IMG/VR virus record: IMGVR_UViG_3300027844_000463
Coordinates: 1 to 41,755 of that record
DNA: 41,755 bases
From: a virus
Direction: 5' to 3' (one strand)
The position numbers and the translations under genes are program-made. Below the pieces are notes generated by a model. That model made no database searches and was not told where the DNA came from. It worked only from the letters and a program-made list of their open reading frames with translations. Shown one piece after another: positions 1 to 6,550 of the stretch (position 1 is the first letter of the stretch; every line of letters starts with the position of its first letter).

Positions 1-72
1 CCTTCGCGTAGATTTTGGTCCAAAATGGTAGTTGTCAGAAAACGCGATTTCACAAAGGTGGAGGAACGGGGC

Positions 73-735
73 ATGGCGGGAAGACCCGGTAGGTCTGGAC
101 GGAAGCCGAAGGGCACGGAAGCTCACGTTTTAGCTGGCAGTTACCGGAAGGATCTGCACGGGCCGGTCCCGTTGGGGCTCTCTCTCGATCGCTCGAAATC
201 CTACCGCTGGCGACATGGAGGCAAGTGTGCAAACTGCGGGAATCCAACGTGCTTGAGTAGCCTGCGTTGCCTCCCCTGTCATAGACGTTACACAGCGGCA
301 AAGGTGAGGGTATGCGTCCACTGTGGTTGCGACGTTCTCGGGCGCGGGAATGGCATCAGAACATGCAGCTACGCGTGTTTCCTCGCTCGAAAACTGAGTT
401 TGGCAGAAAAACACAGGAAGCTGGGGTCAAGGGCGGAACGGGCTCGTCAACGCAGGCGCCGTGCCAGTTTTCGGCGGAAGGCGCGTGGCGGGAAGCTCGA
501 AGTGGGCAGGTGGCGGCGAATCTGCGAACGGGACTGTTGGGTTTGCTGGGTCTGCGGAGGCGGAATTGACCCGACGTTAGCAGTCCCTCACAGGCTCGCC
601 GGGACGGCGGATCACGTGATCGCGCTGTTGGACGGCGGGAGTGATACCGATGGCAATATCAAGGCTGCTCACATGACGTGCAATTCTAGGCGCGGGAGAT
701 TAGAACGGCTGAGTAGGCCGGAAGGTGTTTCTTGA
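73..735 (+). CDS. HNH endonuclease with terminase-like N-terminus and zinc motifs
   Basis: A 220-residue protein. Its C-terminal third is an HNH nuclease: a CxxCxxC knuckle (C155, C158, C161), D180-H181, N195, and a closing H200..C203-N204. Two earlier Cys clusters (about residues 52-69 and 81-102) look like zinc ribbons. Residues 1-35 align without gaps to the start of the small terminase encoded at 935 (21 of 35 identical), including MAGR, GRSGRK and YR.D.HGP. In HK97-like cos phages an HNH protein next to terminase is known to assist DNA packaging, and the position here fits that role. The chosen ATG has GGAGG eight bases upstream; an in-frame ATG at 25 would add 16 residues. Nuclease function is well supported; the packaging role is inferred. 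Confidence 0.85.
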   Translation: MAGRPGRSGRKPKGTEAHVLAGSYRKDLHGPVPLGLSLDRSKSYRWRHGGKCANCGNPTCLSSLRCLPCHRRYTAAKVRVCVHCGCDVLGRGNGIRTCSYACFLARKLSLAEKHRKLGSRAERARQRRRRASFRRKARGGKLEVGRWRRICERDCWVCWVCGGGIDPTLAVPHRLAGTADHVIALLDGGSDTDGNIKAAHMTCNSRRGRLERLSRPEGVS

Positions 736-890
736 CCATCAACATCAGGCTCGCGGACCTCACCCCGGAGGAGCGCGAGCACTTCGAGGAGAGGGCGGCG
801 ATTCGGGAGTTCGAGGGTAACGAAAGTCGGGAGGACGCTGAACGCGCTGCGCTGGCGGAAGTTCTTGACCGCAGGCGGAAGAACCTGTGA
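732..890 (+). CDS. Small charged protein with TTG start
   Basis: A 52-residue, Glu/Arg-rich, probably helical protein (begins M-T-I-N-I-R-L-A-D-L-T-P-E-E-R). The TTG start overlaps the stop of the HNH gene (TTGA), and a GAAGGTG Shine-Dalgarno-like stretch lies just upstream. Small proteins of this style are common beside phage terminase genes, but I cannot assign a function. It is easily missed because it is short and starts with TTG. Evidence is coding-like composition, coupling and position. Confidence 0.6.
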   Translation: MTINIRLADLTPEEREHFEERAAIREFEGNESREDAERAALAEVLDRRRKNL

Positions 891-896
891 TATTCT
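865..896 (+). promoter_or_regulatory. Weak candidate late promoter before small terminase
   Basis: TTGACC is followed by an extended -10-like TGATATTCT. Measured to TATTCT the spacer is 20 bases, longer than usual. The block GTTCTTGAC and the TGATATT half-site resemble the early promoter family at the right of the window, but the spacing does not match. Reported only as a possibility. Confidence 0.22.
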
Positions 897-934
897 GCCT
901 TTGGCACAAAATGACATTGGAGAGACGCTAAGGC

Positions 935-1510
935 ATGGCAGGCAGGAAGGGCAGATCAGGCCGGAAACGGATACCGGCTGAGGTGCATGCCGCTCGTGGG
1001 ACATACCGGGCTGACCGCCACGGGCCGCTGCCTGACGGGGTGACGCCGGTCGTCATCAGGGGCGCCTTCTCTGGCGTCTCACGCAGGCCGTCAGAGGCTC
1101 CGTCGGTGGCAGATGTCGCGCCACCGATGCCTTATCTCACCGCTGAGGACTGCCCGGCCATCCTGACGCCTGAGGGCGCGACGTTTTGGGAGAAGTTGAT
1201 CACCGCCCGGCCCACCGAAAAAGTCTACGAGCAAGCGGTGGCGACTTACGTGCAGGCTTGGGAGACATGGCAGCGAGCGGTTCGGCTGATTCAGTCGGTG
1301 GGCGATGTCGTGCGGCAGGGCGAGGGGAAGACGGCGCGACCGATTCAGAACCCGAACCATGCGATTCGCCGGGACGCAGAGAAGACAATGCTTGACGTTG
1401 GCCGGTTCCTTGGCTGGCAGTCGAAGGACGCGGCGAGTGACCGCAGAGGCGAGGAAGCACCGACGGTGACCCGGCTTGAGGCGTTCTTGGCGTCGAGAAA
1501 TGGACGCTGA
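935..1510 (+). CDS. terS: Terminase small subunit (P27-like)
   Basis: A 191-residue DNA-recognition subunit of the packaging motor. Residues 1-35 carry the basic Gly/Arg-rich start and the GTYR.DRHG-type motif typical of P27-family small terminases. Residues about 95-165 form long helices (the YVQAWETWQRAV region, then NPNHAIRRDAEK...GRFLGW), which is the usual P27 C-terminal pattern. The start has GGAGAG ten bases upstream. It lies 5 kb from the large subunit because a cassette of other genes intervenes, which is unusual. Confidence 0.85.
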   Translation: MAGRKGRSGRKRIPAEVHAARGTYRADRHGPLPDGVTPVVIRGAFSGVSRRPSEAPSVADVAPPMPYLTAEDCPAILTPEGATFWEKLITARPTEKVYEQAVATYVQAWETWQRAVRLIQSVGDVVRQGEGKTARPIQNPNHAIRRDAEKTMLDVGRFLGWQSKDAASDRRGEEAPTVTRLEAFLASRNGR

Positions 1511-1875
1511 TGGCTTTCACACCTCCACTCACCGAGTCTAAGTGTTTCGCGGCGGCGGCTTCCGGATTGTCACAGGCGGCGAATGACGCTTCGGAAGCCG
1601 TTCGGAAGTTTGGCGAGGCATGTGGTCACGATCCTCAGCGGCGTTTACGTGGGGGTATCCCTGAGGTAGCGGTAGCTGCTCTGCACGGCACTGAAGTCGT
1701 CGTTCCGGCTGCGGCGCTGGAGCCATTTGAGCGAATCCAGATATCACGAGCCAACCACAGGCGGCACGAGGTCAACAAGGCGGCTGAGCGGCGGAATCAG
1801 GAGGCGCCTCCGGTAATGCCGGAGGAGGCTCCGGCGCAAAACACCGGTGATCGGCGAATCACCTTCGAGGAGTAG
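1510..1875 (+). CDS. Hypothetical protein with HGTEVVVP motif
   Basis: A 121-residue protein starting in a TGATG overlap with the small terminase. I do not recognise its function. Residues about 58-66 (LHGTEVVVP) resemble the LHGREAVVPVDK segment near the end of the tape measure protein in this window, a short motif common in phage structural proteins. The C-terminal third is charged and Pro/Glu-rich, probably disordered. It could be a minor virion or assembly protein, but nothing decides this. Confidence 0.6.
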   Translation: MAFTPPLTESKCFAAAASGLSQAANDASEAVRKFGEACGHDPQRRLRGGIPEVAVAALHGTEVVVPAAALEPFERIQISRANHRRHEVNKAAERRNQEAPPVMPEEAPAQNTGDRRITFEE

Positions 1876-1877
1876 TG

Positions 1878-2498
1878 ATGGCAAAGCGAGCAGCGAAACC
1901 AGTGGCGCAACCGCTGTCGGACTTCCGCCCTTTGGCGGAGGGGAAAAACCCAAACAAGCACACACAGCAGGGCATGGGCCAGCTTGATTCGGCGATGTCT
2001 CGGCACGGGTTTACCACACCGATGACGGCGGCTGCCGACGGGGATATTCTGGACGGGAACGCCAGATTGGAGAAGGCAGGCGAGCGCTTCCCCGGCGTGG
2101 ACCCGATCGTGATCGAGCATGACGGGACGCGACCGATTATCGCCGTTCGGACGGATATCGCGTCAGCGGATGACCCGTTAGCGCGAGACATCATCGTGTC
2201 ATCGAACCGGATCTCTGAGGCCAACCTTGATTACGATCTGGCGGTGCTTCATGGGCTGGCGGCGGATGGGCTCGACTTGACACCGTATGAATTCCCGGCA
2301 GACCTCTTGGCGCCGGTGAGCTCGGGTTCTGGCTTCAGTCCGTCCGTTGAGCCCACTGTCGGCGGTTCGGGCGCTGTCACGGACGCTCAGGTGGCGGCGA
2401 CCGGAGAGCGGCTGACAGCGCAGGTAACAACGGAGGCTCCGGCGATTCGTGAGGTCGTCTGTCCTCACTGTGGTAAGGACTTCGGCATCGAGGGGTGA
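1878..2498 (+). CDS. ParB/Srx-like protein with C-terminal zinc knuckle
   Basis: A 206-residue protein. Residues about 25-60 match the phage ParB-like fold: N-P-N-K-H, then a QLDSAM helix, HGF..PM, then DGDILDGNARLEKA, where the DG.ILDG.AR box is the signature. A low-complexity Ser/Gly/Thr linker leads to a C-terminal CPHCGKDFG half-knuckle. Phage ParB-like proteins of this class are often next to methyltransferase or PAPS-reductase-like genes, as here; the enzymatic role is unknown. ATG at 1878 has GAGGAG five bases upstream; a GTG at 1875 is the alternative. Confidence 0.72.
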   Translation: MAKRAAKPVAQPLSDFRPLAEGKNPNKHTQQGMGQLDSAMSRHGFTTPMTAAADGDILDGNARLEKAGERFPGVDPIVIEHDGTRPIIAVRTDIASADDPLARDIIVSSNRISEANLDYDLAVLHGLAADGLDLTPYEFPADLLAPVSSGSGFSPSVEPTVGGSGAVTDAQVAATGERLTAQVTTEAPAIREVVCPHCGKDFGIEG

Positions 2499-2500
2499 AT

Positions 2501-2719
2501 ATGGCTGGCGATAAGGACAAAACACCGGTGGTCCAGGCGCAGAATACGTGCAAGCACTGTTGGCATCTTCAGCGGGAGGTCCGGTCCACCTTTTCTGGGG
2601 TGGACAGCGAGGTATGCTGCCGGTGTGGGCTCTGGCGGCATCGGAAGTGGGTGCTGGCGAAAGATCCGAAGCACGGCCCGTTCGCAGCGGCGACCATCAA
2701 GAAATACGTGAAGGAATGA
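2501..2719 (+). CDS. Small zinc-ribbon protein
   Basis: A 72-residue basic protein with two Cys pairs, CKHC near residue 17 and CCRCG near residue 40, spaced like a zinc ribbon, followed by WRHRKW. Nucleic-acid or protein binding is likely but not shown. GAGGGG lies five bases before the ATG; a GTG at 2495 overlapping the previous stop is an alternative start. Confidence 0.62.
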   Translation: MAGDKDKTPVVQAQNTCKHCWHLQREVRSTFSGVDSEVCCRCGLWRHRKWVLAKDPKHGPFAAATIKKYVKE

Positions 2720-3111
2720 CCATCGCCACGAATACTCTTGCGCTCGGACTGGTGAGCACGTATGGCCGGGCGATTGCCACGGAGATTGCTACGGCGATTC
2801 TTGCAGCGACAAACGAGGAGCCGTTCGACCGCTTCGCCCGGCTGGTCGCAGCGATGCCGTTCCAAGTCGCGGTGACCATGCCGGAGAATCCTCACTCCTA
2901 CACGTTGCGCCGGAAGTGGGATGACGATGCGGACTTCGTGTTCTGTGTCAATTTCATCCGGTCGGATGGCTACAAGGCGCGGTTCGGGCGCTACGACTTC
3001 CCGCAACTGGACTGCGGTGAATTCTTCTATTGGACTATGTATGACGACATCAAGGACACAGCTCTGTTCAATCGGAAGCCGCTGAGTCAGAAGGGAGTGC
3101 CGCGCCGGTGA
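2716..3111 (+). CDS. Hypothetical protein in modification island
   Basis: A 131-residue protein beginning in an ATGA overlap with the zinc-ribbon gene. The frame is open further upstream, but that part overlaps the zinc-ribbon gene and has no good start. The first 45 residues are helical and Ala-rich; the rest is aromatic and acidic (KWDDDADFVFCVNF, FFYWTMYDD). I do not recognise the family. Its place among glycosyltransferase, oxygenase and methyltransferase genes suggests a shared pathway. Confidence 0.6.
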   Translation: MTIATNTLALGLVSTYGRAIATEIATAILAATNEEPFDRFARLVAAMPFQVAVTMPENPHSYTLRRKWDDDADFVFCVNFIRSDGYKARFGRYDFPQLDCGEFFYWTMYDDIKDTALFNRKPLSQKGVPRR

Positions 3112-3662
3112 CTCGAATTATTGTGACGACTATGCCGGACTCGCGGTTTATTTCGTATCTGCTCGATCGGCTGCCGACACTGGAGGTCGTGGAGGACACG
3201 AAGCGGGATGCGTGGGATACCTACATGCGCTCACTAGAAGTGCAGGGCGACGATCCAGCGATCCACATGGAGGACGATATTCTCCTGACTCGTGACTTTG
3301 CCGCGAAGGCGCAGGCCGTGATCGACAAACGCCCGGATTCGGTCATCCAGTTCTTCAGTATGCGCGGCAAGGACTTGACGGTAGGTTCGAGGTGGGACCG
3401 TCAGTTCGCCATGAATCAATGCACTTACCTGCCTGCCGGATACCCGGCGGCGTTCATGCCGTTCGCGGAGTCGTGGACCCGTCGTGCAGAGAATCCGTAT
3501 GGCTACGATACGTGTTTCAACGACTGGCTGCGCTCTCGCCGTGAGCCGTATTGGATCTCTGTCCCCTCGCTCGTTGAGCATCGCGTGGCTGTGAGCAGGA
3601 TCGCGAGGTCGCGAAGCTCAAGGCGGCAGAGTAAGACGTTCACGGATCTTGACGAGGAGTAG
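3108..3662 (+). CDS. Glycosyltransferase-like protein (GT-A type)
   Basis: A 184-residue protein. The N-terminus has a Rossmann-like strand (RIIVTTMPDSR), and near residue 54 is IHMEDDILLT, an EDD acidic motif like the metal/nucleotide-sugar site of GT-A enzymes. The C-terminal part has VPSLVEHRV and a basic SRSSRRQSKTF tail, a pattern I associate with phage glycosyltransferases. It starts with GTG in a GTGA overlap. The acceptor could be modified DNA bases or virion protein; the neighbouring oxygenase and methyltransferase make DNA modification conceivable but unproven. Confidence 0.62.
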   Translation: MTRIIVTTMPDSRFISYLLDRLPTLEVVEDTKRDAWDTYMRSLEVQGDDPAIHMEDDILLTRDFAAKAQAVIDKRPDSVIQFFSMRGKDLTVGSRWDRQFAMNQCTYLPAGYPAAFMPFAESWTRRAENPYGYDTCFNDWLRSRREPYWISVPSLVEHRVAVSRIARSRSSRRQSKTFTDLDEE

Positions 3663-3663
3663 A

Positions 3664-4185
3664 ATGGCGACATTTAAGTGGAACACTCCGTTGTCCCATC
3701 AGCGGTCACAGCCGGTCCTTCGCTATCGCGACATCTCGTTACCGGACTCGATCGGGCTTTACCCGGAGATGTTGGAGCAGATGTTCCCGTCGGCGAATCA
3801 CTCGTTGAAAACGTGGGGTAGGACTCCCGGCGTCAAGGAAAACGATCCTCACTGGATTGGGGTCCGGAAGCAGACACCGTTGCACACGGACAAGGCATAC
3901 CCTCGCTACACGCACCAGATCATGGTCAACGTCGATCCGGGTTTCTGCTTGCGCGGTGTGTCGCTGGCTGAGATTCAGTTGAAGCGGGGCCGGTATTTCG
4001 TGCTGGACACGCATAGCCCTCACCAGTTATTCGCCGGAGGAAATTGGCCGGCTCCACAGTGGTATCTGGCACTGTCGCTGGACACCTTCGTGGACGACGC
4101 ACCGGACGCTGACGTTATCCACGCGCTGCTCGGCTACGCTGCGACCTTCAAGTTCGATGACGTTCACCCGATGCCGCTCACGTAG
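3664..4185 (+). CDS. Putative Fe(II)/2-oxoglutarate-type oxygenase
   Basis: A 173-residue protein with the outline of a double-stranded beta-helix oxygenase: H74-x-D76 in PLHTDKAYPRY, strands through IMVNVDPGFCLRGVSLAEIQL, then a second His in DTHSPHQL (H117 or H120). GAGGAG lies upstream of this ATG; an in-frame start at 3649 would overlap the previous gene. The length fits small phage dioxygenases. The substrate is unknown; a nucleobase or a protein residue are both possible. Assignment rests on the HxD...H pattern only. Confidence 0.5.
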   Translation: MATFKWNTPLSHQRSQPVLRYRDISLPDSIGLYPEMLEQMFPSANHSLKTWGRTPGVKENDPHWIGVRKQTPLHTDKAYPRYTHQIMVNVDPGFCLRGVSLAEIQLKRGRYFVLDTHSPHQLFAGGNWPAPQWYLALSLDTFVDDAPDADVIHALLGYAATFKFDDVHPMPLT

Positions 4186-4191
4186 GGCGCC

Positions 4192-4743
4192 ATGGGCAGA
4201 GTCTCGTATCTTCGCGACATCCGCCGAAAGCTCGGGACGGTTGGCCGCGTGGCAGAGATCGGTGTGCTGCGCGGTCGCTTCGCTGCCTCCCTCCTCGCTG
4301 AGCTTCGGCCACGGGAACTAATCCTCGTGGACCCATGGCGGCAGATGGATCACACCTATTCTTCGTCTGCCTCCGCTTGGGACTTCCGGCATGATTACGT
4401 TCAGAAGCGGTTCGAAGGCGACAAGCGTGTTCGGATACTTCGGGCTACCTCCCTTGAAGCGGCGCCGCTCATCATGGACGGCTCACTCGATCTGGTCTAC
4501 ATCGATGCTGACCATCGCGAGGAGTCGGTTTTGGCAGACCTGATCGCGTGGGCGCCGAAGGTCAGAGACGGTGGGTTCATCGCCGGTCACGACTTCACGC
4601 CGGATGATCATCGAACTCGCGAGGTCGTGTCGGCTGTGCGGCGGTTCTTCGGCCCGGACTTCGAGCGGATCGTGTCGCCTCTGGAGCGTGAGGGCACCGG
4701 AGCCCGTCACATGCCTCGCTCCTACTTCCTGAGGGTGGAATAG
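4192..4743 (+). CDS. Class I SAM-dependent methyltransferase
   Basis: A 183-residue Rossmann-fold methyltransferase. Motif I is VAEIGVLRGRFAASLL (residues about 20-35), followed by the acidic strand end ELILVDPW, then LDLVYIDADHREESVLADL, and GGFIAGHDF. This order matches the Methyltransf_24-like group, which often acts on sugars or small molecules. It lacks the DPPY or PC motifs of DNA base methyltransferases. It lies directly before the IbrA-like gene. Confidence 0.78.
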   Translation: MGRVSYLRDIRRKLGTVGRVAEIGVLRGRFAASLLAELRPRELILVDPWRQMDHTYSSSASAWDFRHDYVQKRFEGDKRVRILRATSLEAAPLIMDGSLDLVYIDADHREESVLADLIAWAPKVRDGGFIAGHDFTPDDHRTREVVSAVRRFFGPDFERIVSPLEREGTGARHMPRSYFLRVE

Positions 4744-5879
4744 TGCCTCCGGCGTCTGCGAAGATCTACCTTCCGGAGAACGTGCTGGAGGCGGCGCTGG
4801 ACCGGATTCGTTGGGTCTATGACCACTTCGAGTATGTCGATGTGTCCTTCTCGGGCGGCAAGGACAGCACGGTTGTCCTGAACCTCGCCCTGCAAGTCGC
4901 GGAGGAGAAGGGGCGTTTGCCGGTCCCGGTCGTGTTCATCGATCAAGAGGCGGAATGGGCCACGGTGATTGAATACATCCGCTCGGTGATGTCAGATCCA
5001 CGCGTCGATTGCCAATGGCTTCAGGTGCCGATCCGGCTTTTCAACGCGACCTCGACGGCTCACCCGTGGCTTCATTGCTGGAATCCGGAGGAGGAAGTGG
5101 AGTGGATTCGCCCGAAGGAAGCGGACTCGATTCACGAGAACGTCTACGGGACTGACCGATTCGTGAAGCTGTTCGAAGCCTACGAGTATCACCACCGGCC
5201 CGATGTTCCAGTGGCATCGCTGACCGGCGTGAGGGCGGAGGAGAGCCCGGCCCGGCGTCTCGGGCTGACGGTCTACGAGACGTTCAAAGGCGTGACGTGG
5301 GGCTCGGTGAAGAACAAGGGCGTTGACCACTACTCCTTCCATCCGCTCTATGATTGGCGCACCTCGGACATCTGGAAGGCGATTCACGACCATTCGTGGG
5401 CCTACACCAAACTGTATGACTGGCAATATCAGTATGGGACTCCGCTTCGTGAGATGAGGGTGTCGAACGTCCACCACGAGACGGCTGTCAAGACGCTGTT
5501 TCATCTTCAGGAGATCGAGCCGGAGACGTGGAATAGAATCACGAAGCGGCTGCAAGGGACGAACACGGCGGCAATGCTGGCGGAGAACTTCATGTCGCCG
5601 TCGAAGCTTCCGCCGATGTTCACGGACTGGCGCGACTACCGAAACCATCTGCTGAAGAACCTGATTCCGGGTGAGAGCGATCGGGCCTACTACCGGAAGA
5701 CCTTCGCAGCCTACGATGCCCGTTACGCCGGTGCGAAGCCTACCACGCTGAAATCGCTGGTGTCCACGCAGATTTCGGTGCTACTGGTGAATGACAGAGA
5801 GGGGACGAAGTTGAGCACATTCCGCGCAAACAATGGCGTCGAAGCGAAGGGGCTTCGGCAGGCTCGGGTGAAGTCGTGA
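4743..5879 (+). CDS. IbrA-like PAPS-reductase-family protein
   Basis: A 378-residue member of the adenine nucleotide alpha hydrolase/PAPS reductase superfamily. The PP-loop SFSGGKDST is at residues 35-43, followed by FIDQEAEW. Downstream features (LTGVRAEESPARR, YDWRTSDIWKAIHDHSW) are typical of the phage/IbrA branch. The GTG start shares one base with the preceding TAG stop. In IbrA/IbrB pairs this protein is partnered with a ParB-like protein, and that partner follows here. DndC of the phosphorothioate pathway belongs to the same superfamily, so a sulfur or adenylation step is possible; the real reaction is unknown. Confidence 0.82.
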   Translation: MPPASAKIYLPENVLEAALDRIRWVYDHFEYVDVSFSGGKDSTVVLNLALQVAEEKGRLPVPVVFIDQEAEWATVIEYIRSVMSDPRVDCQWLQVPIRLFNATSTAHPWLHCWNPEEEVEWIRPKEADSIHENVYGTDRFVKLFEAYEYHHRPDVPVASLTGVRAEESPARRLGLTVYETFKGVTWGSVKNKGVDHYSFHPLYDWRTSDIWKAIHDHSWAYTKLYDWQYQYGTPLREMRVSNVHHETAVKTLFHLQEIEPETWNRITKRLQGTNTAAMLAENFMSPSKLPPMFTDWRDYRNHLLKNLIPGESDRAYYRKTFAAYDARYAGAKPTTLKSLVSTQISVLLVNDREGTKLSTFRANNGVEAKGLRQARVKS

Positions 5880-6550
5880 CCTCGCCCTCTGTGCCGTCAG
5901 AGCTATCACATGGGCTCAGGGCATTTATCCATGGTGCGTATGAACGCTTGGACGCAATGAACGCTATTCGCGAGATATTGCACGACTTGTCGCCGAACGC
6001 TTCCTCGCCGGTCGATCTGGTGCGATGGATTCCGATCGAGGGCATCGAGGCGAACGACTACAATCCGAATGCCGTGGCTCAGGTGGAGATGGGCCTATTG
6101 CAGAAAAGCATCGAGCATGACGGCTACACGCAGCCTCTTGTTACCATCTTCGATGCAGAGCGGGGCAAGTTCATCATCGTGGACGGCTTCCACCGGTATT
6201 TCGTCGGGAAGAACAGCGAGACGATTCGCGGCAGCGTGAATGGTCGGCTGCCCTGCGTCGTCATCGAGAAGGACATCAACGATCGCATGGCAAGCACGGT
6301 GCGGCATAACCGCGCCCGGGGCAAGCACTCGATTGGCGGTATGGCGTCGATGGTGTTCGCGATGCTGGAAAACGGATGGACTGATGCGGAGATCTGCAAC
6401 GAGCTTGGCATGGAGCCGGAGGAGGTGCTGCGGCTGAAGCACATAACGGGCTTCTCGCGGCTGTTCGAGAACGCGGAGTATAGCCGGGCATGGGTCACGA
6501 AGACGCAGACCCGTGTGCGTCTCGCAGCGGAGGCAGGCGGCGACAAGTGA
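5876..6550 (+). CDS. IbrB-like ParB/Srx-superfamily protein
   Basis: A 224-residue protein overlapping the IbrA-like gene by GTGA. The ParB core is clear: NDYNPN (residues 60-65), LLQKSIEHDGYTQPLV, IVDGFHRYFV (101-110), then KDINDRMAS and RHNRARGKH (143-151). The C-terminal part (NGWTDAEICNELGMEPEEV) looks like a helix-turn-helix. IbrB proteins occur next to IbrA proteins in phages and E. coli. ParB folds bind and hydrolyse nucleotides in several families. Probable role: partner of the preceding enzyme in an uncharacterised modification or regulatory reaction. Confidence 0.82.
   Translation: MTSPSVPSELSHGLRAFIHGAYERLDAMNAIREILHDLSPNASSPVDLVRWIPIEGIEANDYNPNAVAQVEMGLLQKSIEHDGYTQPLVTIFDAERGKFIIVDGFHRYFVGKNSETIRGSVNGRLPCVVIEKDINDRMASTVRHNRARGKHSIGGMASMVFAMLENGWTDAEICNELGMEPEEVLRLKHITGFSRLFENAEYSRAWVTKTQTRVRLAAEAGGDK

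Noticed and set aside
2548-2715. N-terminal extension of the gene at 2716
   Set aside because: Would overlap most of the zinc-ribbon gene in another frame; the ATGA-coupled start fits the local pattern.
4992-5648. 218-residue minus-strand open frame
   Set aside because: Shadow of the IbrA-like gene; no Shine-Dalgarno, no recognisable motif, and the + strand gene is certain.
6490-6546. Upstream extension of the large terminase
   Set aside because: Inside the IbrB-like gene and without Shine-Dalgarno; GTGA overlap at 6547 is the repeated style of this genome.
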